From NCBI RefSeq assembly GCF_019957155.1, contig NZ_JAIPME010000002.1:1-64000 (forward strand): a stretch of DNA of 64,000 nucleotides. The letters are read 5' to 3'. The notes beneath the pieces are model-generated. The model searched no databases and was not told where the DNA came from. It saw only the letters and a program-made list of their open reading frames with translations. Shown piece by piece: positions 43,273 to 53,121 of this stretch; within the stretch, counting starts at the first letter, position 1, and each line of letters starts with the position of its first letter. The DNA comes from Anaerococcus murdochii. Its GTDB lineage: Bacteria > Bacillota > Clostridia > Tissierellales > Peptoniphilaceae. The position numbers and the translations under genes were made by a program.

Positions 43273-45426
43273 TTATTTATCTTTTCTATATGGAGACTCA
43301 TCTACTGGCCATGCTTCAGCCTTTTCTGGTCTTTGCTCTTTTTCAGGTTTTTCTAGTAGGGCCTTTCTTGAAAGGTTTATCCTTCCTTGTCTGTCAATTT
43401 CAGTTACTTGGACCTTAACCTTATCGCCAACTTTTAGCTCATCTTCAACCTTGTTTACCCTGTGGTGAGCGATTTGGCTAATATGAAGGAGACCTTCCTT
43501 TCCGATTGCAATTTCAACAAAGGCACCAAAGTTCATGAGTCTTACAACTGTACCTTCAAAAACATCGCCTGGTTTTGGATCAGTAACAATTGCCCTAATC
43601 ATTTCAATAGCTTTCTTTCCGCTAGCACCGTCATTAGATGCAACTGTGATGTGGCCGTCGTCTTCTGTTTCGATTTTAACACCTGTGGCGTCAATAATCT
43701 TGTTGATGTTCTTTCCACCAGAACCAATTACATCTCTTACCTTTTCTGGGTCAATGTCGATTGTATAAAGTCTTGGTGCATAGTCAGATAATTCTTCTCT
43801 TGGTGCATCAATTGCAGATTCAATTACATCTAAGATTCTAAATCTAGCGTCTTTAGCATCTGCAAGAGATTGTCTTAGGACTTCTTCTGTAATACCTGAT
43901 ATTTTCATATCCATTTGTAGGGCTGTTATACCATCACGAGTACCTGCTACCTTAAAGTCCATATCTCCTAGGTGGTCTTCAAGACCTTGGATATCTGTTA
44001 GGATAGAAATTGAGTCGTCTTCCTTGATTAGACCCATAGCTATACCTGCAACTGGTTTTTTAATTGGAACACCTGCATCCATTAAAGATAGGGTTGAACC
44101 ACAAATTGAAGCTTGAGAGCTTGAACCATTTGAAGATAAAACTTCAGATACGACTCTGATTGTGTATGGGAAGTCTTTTTCATCTGGAAGTACTGGTACA
44201 AGGGCTCTTTCAGCAAGGTGGCCGTGGCCGATTTCACGTCTGCCTGGTCCTCTTAATGGTCTAACATCTCCTACACAGAATGGTGGGAAATTGTATTGGT
44301 GCATATATCTTTTTTCTACATCTTCGATATTAAGTCCGTCAATTAATTGGCTATCAGCAGGAGAACCAAGAGTTACAATTGATAATACTTGGGTTTGTCC
44401 TCTTTGGAATAGACCTGAACCGTGAACTCTTGAAAGAACGCCAGCTTCAGCAGAAAGTGGTCTTATTTCTGTCATAGCCCTACCATCAGGTCTGATTTTA
44501 TCAATAGAAATCATCCTTCTGACTTCTTTTTTCATGATGTCGTCAATTCTTCTGTGGATTTCATCTTCTGTTTCTGGGAAATCAGTTAGGAATTTTTCCT
44601 TGGCTTCTTCTTCAATTCTAAAGATGTTATCTTCTCTTTCAGTCTTGTCTGTTGTCCTAATTGAAGATTTGATTTCTTCTTCAAAAGATTCTGAAATTAG
44701 CCTATCAAGCTCAGTTTCTTCGTGAGCTTCAACTTCTTTTTTAGGAAGGCCAATATCATCTATAATTGTTTGTATAAAGTCAGAAATATCACCTATTTCA
44801 TCAAGGGCAAGTAGCATAGCTTCTAGCATTTCGCTTTCATCAAGCTCATTTGCTCCAGCTTCTACCATGTTAATAGCGCCCTTCTTACCTGCTACAGTAA
44901 GGTGAAGGTCTGATTTTTTCCTGTCTTCTTCGTTTGGATTTATAACAAGTTTGCCGTCAACCTTACCTACCATACAAGCTCCAACAGGACCATTGAATGG
45001 GATGTCAGAAATACCTAGGGCTATTGATGCACCTATAGTTGTTAGTGGGTCTGGAAGGTGGTCGTGATCCATTGATAAGACTGTTGCTATAACTTGCACA
45101 TCATTGTAATAATTTTCTGGGAAAAGCGGTCTAAGAGGTCTATCCATTTGTCTAGAAATAAGGGTTGCTTCGTCGCTTGCCTTGCCTTCTCTTCTTAGGA
45201 ATCCTCCTGGAATCTTACCAACTGCATAAAGTTTTTCTTGGAAATCGCAAATAAGTGGGAAGAAATCTATTCCCTCTCTTGGCTTTTCGCTAGCAACTGC
45301 AGTTACTAATAGGCTTGTGTCCCCACTTTGAATAAAGCAGGCACCGTTGGCTTGCTCAGCATACTTGCCGATAGTTACCTCAAAGTCATATCCGTTTTTT
45401 GAAGTGTATTTGTAATTTTTGATCAT
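43273..45426 (-). CDS. pnp: Polyribonucleotide nucleotidyltransferase (PNPase)
   Basis: Phosphorolytic 3'-5' exoribonuclease of the RNA degradation machinery. 717 residues: two RNase PH domains ('KIPGGFLRREGKASDEATLISRQMDRPLRPLFP', 'GDVRPLRGPGRREIGHGHLAERAL'), then KH ('VRDVIGSGGKNINKIIDATG') and S1 ('GDVFEGTVVRLMNFGAFVEI') domains. Complete. Downstream of rpsO, with a terminator hairpin between them. Confidence 0.97.
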   Translation of the reverse strand: MIKNYKYTSKNGYDFEVTIGKYAEQANGACFIQSGDTSLLVTAVASEKPREGIDFFPLICDFQEKLYAVGKIPGGFLRREGKASDEATLISRQMDRPLRPLFPENYYNDVQVIATVLSMDHDHLPDPLTTIGASIALGISDIPFNGPVGACMVGKVDGKLVINPNEEDRKKSDLHLTVAGKKGAINMVEAGANELDESEMLEAMLLALDEIGDISDFIQTIIDDIGLPKKEVEAHEETELDRLISESFEEEIKSSIRTTDKTEREDNIFRIEEEAKEKFLTDFPETEDEIHRRIDDIMKKEVRRMISIDKIRPDGRAMTEIRPLSAEAGVLSRVHGSGLFQRGQTQVLSIVTLGSPADSQLIDGLNIEDVEKRYMHQYNFPPFCVGDVRPLRGPGRREIGHGHLAERALVPVLPDEKDFPYTIRVVSEVLSSNGSSSQASICGSTLSLMDAGVPIKKPVAGIAMGLIKEDDSISILTDIQGLEDHLGDMDFKVAGTRDGITALQMDMKISGITEEVLRQSLADAKDARFRILDVIESAIDAPREELSDYAPRLYTIDIDPEKVRDVIGSGGKNINKIIDATGVKIETEDDGHITVASNDGASGKKAIEMIRAIVTDPKPGDVFEGTVVRLMNFGAFVEIAIGKEGLLHISQIAHHRVNKVEDELKVGDKVKVQVTEIDRQGRINLSRKALLEKPEKEQRPEKAEAWPVDESPYRKDK

Positions 45427-45450
45427 TATCTCTCCTATATATAAAATAAG

Positions 45451-45469
45451 GCGGGAAAATCCCCGCCAA
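45451..45469 (-). terminator. Terminator between rpsO and pnp
   Basis: Stem GGCGGG/CCCGCC with a 7-base loop (minus strand) and a T-rich tail. It is 5 bp after the rpsO stop and 25 bp before the pnp start, so it probably attenuates pnp. Confidence 0.75.
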
Positions 45470-45473
45470 AAAA

Positions 45474-45737
45474 TTAACCTCTTAGTCCAAGTCTTTCGAT
45501 AATTGATCTATATCTATCAATATCATTATCTCTTAGATAGTTAAGCATACCTCTTCTACGTCTGATCATCTTGTATAATCCACGTCTAGAAGAGTGGTCT
45601 TTTGTATTTGATTTTAAGTGTTCAGTTAAGTCAGCTATTCTCTTTGAAAGGATAGCGATTTGTACTTCTGGTGAACCAGAATCTTTCTCATCTAATTGGT
45701 ATTCTTTGATTATTTCTTGTTTTTCTACTTTGTTCAT
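45474..45737 (-). CDS. rpsO: Ribosomal protein S15
   Basis: 87 residues, full length, with '[48 protein letters not shown]', the S15 rRNA-binding signature. Preceded by GGAGGAAATT and a structured leader (45738-45822). Confidence 0.97.
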   Translation of the reverse strand: MNKVEKQEIIKEYQLDEKDSGSPEVQIAILSKRIADLTEHLKSNTKDHSSRRGLYKMIRRRRGMLNYLRDNDIDRYRSIIERLGLRG

Positions 45738-45845
45738 AATTTCCTCCGTAATAATTTATTCAGCTTTTGCCATGTATTAGTCGAGGTTTCATATACCTAG
45801 CAAAGCTACCTCATTTATTATACACCCCAAATATTGTTTTGCCAA
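45738..45845 (-). promoter_or_regulatory. rpsO promoter and structured leader
   Basis: TTGGCA (45845-45840) and TATAAT (45822-45817), 17-bp spacer, just after the ribF stop. The 70-base leader holds GAGGT/ACCTC and AGCTTTGC pairing with GCAAAAGCT next to the ribosome-binding site. S15 is known to repress its own mRNA by binding such leaders, so autoregulation is likely. Confidence 0.6.
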
Positions 45846-45846
45846 A

Positions 45847-46791
45847 TCATTTAAGGTTATTTTCAATATATTTAAGACCATTTTCCTTATCCTTATCCAT
45901 CTGGGCAATTAATTCTTCTGCCGAATTGAATTTATAGTCTGGTCTTAAAAACTCAATGTATTCTACACTTATATTTTCATCATAAATTGACTGGTTGAAG
46001 TCAAAGATAAAAGTCTCGATTTTCTTATCATCGCCTTCTTCGAAAGTTGGGTTAGAACCAATATTTGTAAGGCCGTAATGATTTTCGCCCCTGACATTTG
46101 TAATGGTCAAATAAACCCCATCCCTAGGCATAACATAAGGAAAGCTTGGCTCAAGGTTGGCTGTAGGAAAATTAAGTAGTCTTCCCCTTTGTTTCCCATG
46201 AATAACCTTGCCACGCATTTTATAAGGCCTGCCAAGGTATTTATTAGCCCTGGCAATTTCTCCGTCTCTTACCATATCCCTTATATGGCCTGAGGAAATT
46301 TTTTCGTGGTCATCTTCCATTTCAAAGTCAACAACATCAGTTTTATAGGCAAAAATGTCTTCATATTCTCTGAGTGTATCTACATTTCCGCTTGCCTTGT
46401 ATCCAAATCGATAGTCGTCACCAACTATAATTATCTTTGCATTTAATTTTTCAGCAATTATTGTCTTTATAAAGTCCTTTGGGGATAGCTTCATAAAGTT
46501 TTCGTCAAAATTAACCAGACAAAAAGTCTTAATTCCAAGCTGGGATAGGATTTCAACCTTGTCCTCAAGGCTTGATAAGTAGCGCTTTTCATCCTTTACA
46601 GTTGTGGAAGTATTTTCCTTAAAAAGTAGGATTGATGGAGTGAGTCCGTATTTTTTAGATAAGTCTACATTTCTTTTCATTAACTTTTGGTGACCTAGGT
46701 GGACTCCATCAAAATATCCCAAAGTCACTACCTTTTTTTCCAAATCTGGTAGGTCGCTATTCAAATCATATATTCTTATCTGATCTTTCAT
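45847..46791 (-). CDS. ribF: Bifunctional riboflavin kinase/FAD synthetase
   Basis: Converts riboflavin to FMN and FAD. 314 residues: FAD-synthetase domain with nucleotidyltransferase motif 'LGYFDGVHLGHQKLM' and 'IIVGDDYRFGYKASG', then riboflavin kinase domain 'KVIHGKQRGRLLNFPTANLEP' and 'DGVYLTITNVRG'. Overlaps truB by 26 bp, the common truB-ribF pair. Confidence 0.95.
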   Translation of the reverse strand: MKDQIRIYDLNSDLPDLEKKVVTLGYFDGVHLGHQKLMKRNVDLSKKYGLTPSILLFKENTSTTVKDEKRYLSSLEDKVEILSQLGIKTFCLVNFDENFMKLSPKDFIKTIIAEKLNAKIIIVGDDYRFGYKASGNVDTLREYEDIFAYKTDVVDFEMEDDHEKISSGHIRDMVRDGEIARANKYLGRPYKMRGKVIHGKQRGRLLNFPTANLEPSFPYVMPRDGVYLTITNVRGENHYGLTNIGSNPTFEEGDDKKIETFIFDFNQSIYDENISVEYIEFLRPDYKFNSAEELIAQMDKDKENGLKYIENNLK

Positions 46792-47662
46792 AAAACACTT
46801 TCTCCATTTTTAAGAAATTTTTGCCATCTTGACTAAAATTATTTCCTAGTCCGATAAAATCATCTCCGGCATAAACTCTTATAATTTTACCATAATTTTT
46901 ATCTACTTCTACAATCTGGCCATTTACTAAATTGTCCAAATATTTTCTATCAAGGATAATCTTGTCAAAATCCTTAATGGCAGTGTCAATTGGGTAGAGT
47001 TTTTTAATTAAGTCTTCCTTTGGAATTTCTAAAAGGTCTTCGCTTTTTATAGCGTCTTTTATATCAAAATCCCCAACTCTCACCCTTGCTAACTCATTTA
47101 CATAAGCTAGAGTCCCGAGTTTTTCACCTATATCGTCAACTAAGGTTCTGATATAAGTTCCCTTAGAGCAAGTGACCCTAATTGTGGCTTTTGGAAAGGC
47201 AAAGTCTAAAAGCTCTATGTCATAGATATTGACCTTTCGTTTTTTTCTCTCGATTTCTACTCCTTCGCGGGCAAGGTCATAGAGTTTTTTGCCATTAACC
47301 TTAAGGGCAGAATACATGGGAGGGATTTGGTCAATCTCTCCCTTAAAAGTCTTCATAGCTTGAAGAAATTCTTCTTTAGTGACAACTTTGTCAGATTTTT
47401 CAATAATCTCTCCTGCTGCGTCAAGAGTATCTGTCTTTGCCCCAAGTATTAATTCAGTTTCATAGACCTTATCCTTGGTCATCATGTAGTCGGAAACCCT
47501 GGTGGCCTTGCCAATAACAATTGGCAAAACTCCACTTGCTTCAAGGTCAAGAGTCCCAGTATGACCGACTTTTTTCATATTAAGAGCACGCCTTACAAGA
47601 CTGACTACCCTGGCTGATGATATTCCTTTTTCTTTATTTACGTTAAGGATTCCCTTAAGCAT
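46766..47662 (-). CDS. truB: tRNA pseudouridine(55) synthase TruB
   Basis: 298 residues. Catalytic Asp in 'KVGHTGTLDLEASGVLPIVIGKATR'; 'SALKVNGKKLYDLAREG' and 'CSKGTYIRTLVDDIGEKLG' follow. Isomerises U55 of tRNAs. Overlaps nrnA by 8 bp and ribF by 26 bp. Confidence 0.96.
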   Translation of the reverse strand: MLKGILNVNKEKGISSARVVSLVRRALNMKKVGHTGTLDLEASGVLPIVIGKATRVSDYMMTKDKVYETELILGAKTDTLDAAGEIIEKSDKVVTKEEFLQAMKTFKGEIDQIPPMYSALKVNGKKLYDLAREGVEIERKKRKVNIYDIELLDFAFPKATIRVTCSKGTYIRTLVDDIGEKLGTLAYVNELARVRVGDFDIKDAIKSEDLLEIPKEDLIKKLYPIDTAIKDFDKIILDRKYLDNLVNGQIVEVDKNYGKIIRVYAGDDFIGLGNNFSQDGKNFLKMEKVFYERSDKNI

Positions 47663-48626
47663 CTATTTCCTTTAGGACAGCAAGGGCCTTCTCGCATGCA
47701 GCTTCTAGGCTGTCATCAAAAATTGAATAACCACTCGCCTTGATGTGGCCACCACCGCCATTTGCTCTAGCAACTGCAGATACGTCTGCTGTTTTACTTC
47801 TCATAGAAACCTTGTATTCGCCGTCGTCATATTCTTTTACAATCATAGACACGTTTACTTCCCTAAGGTCCCTAAGTTTATTTACAATAGACTCAGCATC
47901 GCCCATTTGTACGCCGTATTTTGCTACTTGGTCTTTGCTTGCAACTGCAAAGGCCTTTTTGTCAAAAAATTCAGCCTTAGATATGATTTCGTTGTGAAAC
48001 TTCATTACAGCTACTGGTTGAGATTGGTAGAGGTTTTTGTAAATATCTTCATAATCTATGCCGCTTGAAATAAGTTTTCCAGCAGCTCTAAATGTGTATT
48101 CTGACACATTTGAATACATAAACCTACCTGTGTCTGTGCATAGGCCTGTAAATAAAAGGGTGCCGATTGTCTTATCCATTGGTAGGTTGAGCCTATCAAT
48201 TATTTCATAAACAAGTTCACAGGTTGCAGGAGATGTTTCATAAATCATGTTCAAGTCGCAGTTAATCTTACCCCCAACATGGTGGTCGATAACTATAGTT
48301 TTATCAGACCTTCTCGCAATTTCTGTTGCCTTGCCTATCCTATCAAATTCTGAACAATCTACGATTATAAACAAATCGTACTTTTCAAGGCTTGCTTCCT
48401 TGTAGTGGTCAAGTTCTGGCAAAAATTGTAAATAATCATCAATTGTGTCAATGGCGATTACTTCAACTTTTTTGCCATATTTTTCTAATGACCTTCTTAA
48501 TCCAAGGGATGAACCAATATTGTCCCCATCTGGATTTACGTGGCTGGCTATGGCGATGGTTTCTGCCTCATCAACCATTGCTAAAAACTTATCTAAGTGT
48601 TCTTTACTGATTTTCTCTAGACTCAT
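47655..48626 (-). CDS. nrnA: DHH/DHHA1 phosphoesterase, NrnA type
   Basis: Degrades nano-RNAs and pAp. About 323 residues from the ATG at 48626 ('MSLEKISKEH'); a slightly longer frame overlaps rbfA further. Motifs 'ASHVNPDGDNIGSSLGL', 'IVDCSEF', 'IDHHVGG' (DHH) and C-terminal DHHA1 'GGGGHIKASGYSI'. In the rbfA-nrnA-truB-ribF order usual in Firmicutes. Confidence 0.93.
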   Translation of the reverse strand: MSLEKISKEHLDKFLAMVDEAETIAIASHVNPDGDNIGSSLGLRRSLEKYGKKVEVIAIDTIDDYLQFLPELDHYKEASLEKYDLFIIVDCSEFDRIGKATEIARRSDKTIVIDHHVGGKINCDLNMIYETSPATCELVYEIIDRLNLPMDKTIGTLLFTGLCTDTGRFMYSNVSEYTFRAAGKLISSGIDYEDIYKNLYQSQPVAVMKFHNEIISKAEFFDKKAFAVASKDQVAKYGVQMGDAESIVNKLRDLREVNVSMIVKEYDDGEYKVSMRSKTADVSAVARANGGGGHIKASGYSIFDDSLEAACEKALAVLKEIDA

Positions 48627-48990
48627 TTGCTTTTTTATCCTTTGCAATTGTTTCTGCTATTAACTTGTCCATGTAGGCACCGTGTTCGATTGAATTATCG
48701 AATTTAAAGCGAAATTCTGGCATGGACCTAAGTCTCATTCTCTCACCAATTAGGATTTTGATATAACCCTTGGCTTGGTTTAGTGCTTCCATTACTCCAT
48801 CCTTGGTTTTATTGTCTCCAAGAACTGATATATAGATATCAGCGTAAGATAAGTCGTTGGTAACTTCTACATCTGTAACTGATACCATGGCTTCTGAGGT
48901 TAATCTTGGGTCATTTAGGTCGTCCATGATTATCTTGGATATTTCCCTTTTAACCTCAGATGATATCCTCGCTGTTCTTTTTTTATTCAT
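48604..48990 (-). CDS. rbfA: Ribosome-binding factor A
   Basis: 128 residues with the KH-like fold core 'RISSEVKREISKIIMDDLNDPRL' and 'VSVTDVEVTNDLSYADIYISV', 'LRSMPEFRFKFDNSIEHGAYMDKLI'. Assists late 30S maturation. Its start shares a base with the infB stop. Confidence 0.96.
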   Translation of the reverse strand: MNKKRTARISSEVKREISKIIMDDLNDPRLTSEAMVSVTDVEVTNDLSYADIYISVLGDNKTKDGVMEALNQAKGYIKILIGERMRLRSMPEFRFKFDNSIEHGAYMDKLIAETIAKDKKANESRENQ

Positions 48991-51131
48991 TATAAACTTC
49001 TTTCTGTTTCAACCATTTCGTAGGCCTCCATTACGTCGCCTACCTTAATGTCATTGTATCTTTCAAGTCCGATTCCGCCTTCGAAACCTGCTTGAAGTTT
49101 TGAAGCGTCATCTTTAAATCTCTTCATTGATGAAATTTCACCATCAAAAATAACTACGTTATCCCTTAGAAGTCTGATTTTTGCTTTTCTTGTTACAAGA
49201 CCTGTTGTTACCATAACACCTGCGATTGTGCCTGCACCTGGAATCTTGAAGGTATCTCTAACTTCTGCCCTACCTAGGACATTTTCCTTAAATTCTGGAT
49301 CAAGCATACCTACTATAGCCTTTGATACATCTTCGATTGCTTCGTAGATGACACTATAGGTCCTGATTTCTATATTATTATCCTTGGCTCTTTCCATAGC
49401 TCCTTGGGTAGGTCTTACATTAAAGCCGATAATAATGGCATTTGATGCTTGGGCTAAAAGAACGTCTGATTCTGTGATACCACCAACAGCACCAGCAATT
49501 ACTGATACCTTAACTTCTTCGTTAGATAATTTTGTAAGTGAAGTGCTTACAGCATCAACAGTTCCCTTAACGTCAGTCTTAACAATGATGTTAAGTTCTT
49601 TTAATTCACCTTCTTGGATGTCTGAATACATATCTTCAAGATTTGTATTAGCCTTGGCAATTAATCTTTCTTCACGTTTGAATTCTGCTGCCCTGTCTGC
49701 ATAGTCACGTGCAACTTTTTCATCCTTAACAGCATAAATCTTATCACCAGCTTCTGCAACGTCTGATAGACCTAGGATTTGAGCTGGGATAGAAGGACCT
49801 GCCTTTTTGATTGGCTTACCCTTTGAGTCAAACATAGCCCTAATCCTACCTGAAGCTGAACCTGTAACTACATAATCCCCTTGACGAAGGGTACCCTTTT
49901 GTACAAGTACAGTCGCAACTGGACCTCTTGACTTATCAAGCTGAGCTTCAATTATTAGACCAACTGCATCTCTATTTGGATTTGCCTTAAGTTCCCTAAC
50001 TTCTGCAACCAAAAGTACCATTTCAAGTAGGTCTTGGATGCCATTTCCTGTGTGGGCTGACACTGGCACCATTATGGTATCTCCACCCCACTCTTCTGGG
50101 ACAAGACCATATTCCATAAGGCCTTGCATTACTCTATTTTTATCGGCTGTTTCCTTATCCATCTTGTTTATCGCTACAATTATTGGAATGCCTGCTGCCT
50201 TAGCGTGGTTAATTGCCTCAACTGTTTGTGGCATAACACCGTCATCTGCAGCTACAACAAGGATTGCAATATCAGTTGATTGAGCTCCCCTCATTCTCAT
50301 TTCTGTGAAGGCTTCGTGGCCTGGTGTATCTAGGAAAGATATGGTCTTTCCATTGACATTTACAGTATAAGCACCGATATGTTGGGTAATACCGCCAGCT
50401 TCTCCACGTGTTACAGAAGTATTTCTTATAGCATCTAGTATACTTGTCTTACCATGGTCAACGTGACCCATTACTGATACAACAGGAGGTCTTTCAATTA
50501 AGTTTTCTTCCTTATCTTCGTAGTCTAGGTCATATGATTGCTCTTCAAGGGCATCATAAGCTTCTTCTGGGAAGATTTCCTTGCCAAAATCCATTGCTAC
50601 TAGATTTGCTGTATCAAAATCTATTTGGTCATTGAGTCCTGCCATTGTGCCAAGACCTATTAGTTTTCCTATTACTGAATTTGGGCTTTCTCCAAGTTTG
50701 TCTGCAAATGCCTTAACACTTACAGTTTCTGGTATTTCTATTCTTGATTCTTTATTAGCTTTCATATTTTTCTCTTGCCTATTGCTCTTCTTTGATTTTC
50801 TCTTCTTGTTCTTCTTTTTTCTATTCTTCTTAACTGGTTTTTCTTCTTCTTCGTCGTCAAAAGTTTTTAAATCAACTTTCTTCTCTCTTTTTTTCTCTTG
50901 TTTTGCTTTTGCTTTAGGCTTTTCTACTATTTCTTCTTCGCTAACTTCTTTACTAGAATCATCATTTAATTCGCTTAAGAATTCATTGATTAATTTGCGA
51001 TTTTCACCGCTTATCATAGACATATGAGACTTAATACCTAGGTTAAATTCGTCATTAAGAATTTTGATCATTTCCTTAGATTCTAAGCCATTTTCTTTTG
51101 CTAATTCGTATACTCTTATTTTATCAGCCAT
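48990..51131 (-). CDS. infB: Translation initiation factor IF-2
   Basis: 713 residues, short for IF-2. N-terminal IF2_N 'IRVYELAKENGLESKEMIKIL', a Lys/Glu-rich linker, a second IF2_N, then the GTPase: G1 'GHVDHGKTS', G3 'DTPGHEAF', G4 'NKMD', and domains II-IV ending 'KVGDVMEAYEMVE'. Brings initiator tRNA to the 30S subunit. Nine bp after ylxR; no L7Ae-type ylxQ gene lies between. Confidence 0.97.
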   Translation of the reverse strand: MADKIRVYELAKENGLESKEMIKILNDEFNLGIKSHMSMISGENRKLINEFLSELNDDSSKEVSEEEIVEKPKAKAKQEKKREKKVDLKTFDDEEEEKPVKKNRKKKNKKRKSKKSNRQEKNMKANKESRIEIPETVSVKAFADKLGESPNSVIGKLIGLGTMAGLNDQIDFDTANLVAMDFGKEIFPEEAYDALEEQSYDLDYEDKEENLIERPPVVSVMGHVDHGKTSILDAIRNTSVTRGEAGGITQHIGAYTVNVNGKTISFLDTPGHEAFTEMRMRGAQSTDIAILVVAADDGVMPQTVEAINHAKAAGIPIIVAINKMDKETADKNRVMQGLMEYGLVPEEWGGDTIMVPVSAHTGNGIQDLLEMVLLVAEVRELKANPNRDAVGLIIEAQLDKSRGPVATVLVQKGTLRQGDYVVTGSASGRIRAMFDSKGKPIKKAGPSIPAQILGLSDVAEAGDKIYAVKDEKVARDYADRAAEFKREERLIAKANTNLEDMYSDIQEGELKELNIIVKTDVKGTVDAVSTSLTKLSNEEVKVSVIAGAVGGITESDVLLAQASNAIIIGFNVRPTQGAMERAKDNNIEIRTYSVIYEAIEDVSKAIVGMLDPEFKENVLGRAEVRDTFKIPGAGTIAGVMVTTGLVTRKAKIRLLRDNVVIFDGEISSMKRFKDDASKLQAGFEGGIGLERYNDIKVGDVMEAYEMVETERSL

Positions 51132-51140
51132 CTAATCACC

Positions 51141-51407
51141 TCATTTTACTTCATAAGCTTCTAACTCCTCATAAATTTCGTCATCTATCTTCATTTTAAA
51201 GGCTTGGTTTAGCTTATTTGATTTCTTAAGGCCCTTGATACAAGATTCATCCTTGCATACATAGGCGCCTCTTCCGTTTAACTTTCCACTTTCATCTATT
51301 AGGATTCCCTCTTCTTTGTTTTTGACAATTCTTAGAAGGTCTCCCTTATCTTTTAACGAACCACACACAATACATTTTCTTTGTGGTATTTTGCGAGTTT
51401 TCTTCAT
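51141..51407 (-). CDS. ylxR: YlxR/RnpM family RNA-binding protein
   Basis: 88 residues with 'PQRKCIVCGSLKDKGDLLRIV' and 'GRGAYVCKDESCIKGLKK', the YlxR (DUF448) signature. Reported as an RNase P-modulating protein in some Firmicutes. Between nusA and infB. Confidence 0.93.
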   Translation of the reverse strand: MKKTRKIPQRKCIVCGSLKDKGDLLRIVKNKEEGILIDESGKLNGRGAYVCKDESCIKGLKKSNKLNQAFKMKIDDEIYEELEAYEVK

Positions 51408-51434
51408 TTTTTATTCCTTGCTGAAAGCTTGCTC

Positions 51435-52646
51435 CTACTTATCAACTTCTTCTGAAACTTCTTCGTCATTTTCAGAAATTTCTTCACTTACTTGATCTTT
51501 ATCTTCATCTGCATCTTCTATTACAGAATTTTCTTCAATTTCACTTACTTCTTCAACTGGAAGTTCTTCTTCGTTTATTGAAAGAATTTCGTCTATATCT
51601 TCCTGGCTTAGGTTATCAAATTCTAATTTTGATTTGATGTCGATTTTCCAGCCTGTTAGTCTTGCTGCAAGCCTTGCGTTTTGACCTTCCTTACCAATGG
51701 CAAGTGATAATTGGTCATCTTCTACAACTACAAGTGATTGCTTGTTTCTTTCATTGACATAAACTTCAATTATATCTGCAGGAGATAGGGCATTTGATAT
51801 AAAAGCTTCTATATCTTTAGAATAATTGATTATATCAATCTTTTCACCTTGTAATGAGTCAACTATAGAATTAACTCTAGCTCCCTTATATCCAATACAA
51901 GCTCCAACAGCATCTATGGTGTCATCATTAGAGAAAACAGCCATTTTTGTCCTTGATCCTGCTTCTCTAGCTATAGAATAAATTTCTATAACCCCATCAG
52001 TTATTTCTGGCACTTCTAGTTCAAAAAGCCTGGTTACAAGATTTTCTGAAGACCTTGATAGGACAATTTGTGGGTCCTTGCCAGAATTTCTTACTTCCTT
52101 GATTAAAAATTTCATTCTTTCATTTGGAACATAGGATTCTGTTGGAACTTGTTCCTTAAGAGGAACAATGCCCTCAATCTTATCTAGGTTTACATAAACA
52201 TTGTATTTATCAACTCTTTGGATAGAGCCAGTTATAAGTTCATTTTCCCTGTCTAGATAATCTCCAAATAAAGATTCTCTTTGAGCATCTCTTATCTTTT
52301 GGATTACGATATTTCTAGCAGTTTGAGCTGCCACCCTGCCGAAGTTTTTTGGTACAAGTTTAATCCTTGCAGTATCGCCAACAGCTAGAGATGAGTCAAC
52401 ATCCTTAGCATCTTTTAGACTAATTTGATTAATTGGATCTTCAACTTGTTCTACAACATCCTTGAGGGCAAAAACCCCAATTTCTCCTGTTTCATGGTCG
52501 ATTACTACATCAACATTTTCTTGGTTGTCATAATTTTTTTGGTAACTTTTTACAAGGGCCTTTTCTAGAGCGTCAAGGATTACGTCTTTTTCTACATTCT
52601 TATCCTTGCATAGCTCATCAAGGGCCAACATAAAGTCTTTGTTCAT
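51435..52646 (-). CDS. nusA: Transcription factor NusA
   Basis: 403 residues: N-terminal RNA-polymerase-binding domain, S1 ('RENELITGSIQRVDKYNVYVNLDKIEGIVP'), KH1 ('GACIGYKGARVNSIVDSLQGEKIDII') and KH2 ('LAIGKEGQNARLAARLTGWKIDI'). An acidic tail of about 50 residues replaces any further repeat domain. Modulates pausing and termination. Second gene of the rimP operon. Confidence 0.96.
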   Translation of the reverse strand: MNKDFMLALDELCKDKNVEKDVILDALEKALVKSYQKNYDNQENVDVVIDHETGEIGVFALKDVVEQVEDPINQISLKDAKDVDSSLAVGDTARIKLVPKNFGRVAAQTARNIVIQKIRDAQRESLFGDYLDRENELITGSIQRVDKYNVYVNLDKIEGIVPLKEQVPTESYVPNERMKFLIKEVRNSGKDPQIVLSRSSENLVTRLFELEVPEITDGVIEIYSIAREAGSRTKMAVFSNDDTIDAVGACIGYKGARVNSIVDSLQGEKIDIINYSKDIEAFISNALSPADIIEVYVNERNKQSLVVVEDDQLSLAIGKEGQNARLAARLTGWKIDIKSKLEFDNLSQEDIDEILSINEEELPVEEVSEIEENSVIEDADEDKDQVSEEISENDEEVSEEVDK

Positions 52647-52657
52647 AATATCTCCTT

Positions 52658-53101
52658 TTAGAACACTATCTCTATTTTTATTTCCTTGATATCTGATTTT
52701 TCTATTTCAATATCTTCGCCATCTTCTTTAGCAAAAATTATGGAATTTTCTTTGATATCTTTCAACTTAGCTAGGATAAGGTCTCCGTTTTTAAGCTTAA
52801 TCTTAAGAAGCTCGTTTTTATTTCTAAGCAGGTCCTTATCAGTCTTAAGTGGTCTTGATAGGTCTTGAGAGGATACTTCTAGGTAGTAGGATGTATTGAT
52901 AAGGTCTAATTCATCTAGCCTTGTATCAAGAAATCCGCTAACCCTCTCACAGTCATCAATTGTAATACCTTGTTCATTATAAATATAGAAAACCAATCTG
53001 TGGCCGTCTTTGCCGCCTATAAATTCAAGGTCAACAAGCTCGTAGCCTAGATTTTCTATCTCGCCTTCTAAGGCATCTTTTAATTTTTCTATTAAATCCA
53101 T
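52658..53101 (-). CDS. rimP: Ribosome maturation factor RimP
   Basis: 147 residues with 'LGYELVDLEFIGGKDGHRLVFYIYNEQGITIDDCERVSGFLDTRLDE' and 'YYLEVSSQDLSRPLKTDKD', both typical. Needed for 30S assembly. First gene of the operon; GGGGAG precedes ATG at 53101. Its leader holds a terminator-like hairpin (53122-53148). Confidence 0.95.
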   Translation of the reverse strand: MDLIEKLKDALEGEIENLGYELVDLEFIGGKDGHRLVFYIYNEQGITIDDCERVSGFLDTRLDELDLINTSYYLEVSSQDLSRPLKTDKDLLRNKNELLKIKLKNGDLILAKLKDIKENSIIFAKEDGEDIEIEKSDIKEIKIEIVF

Positions 53102-53121
53102 CTCAATTCTCCCCTAACATT

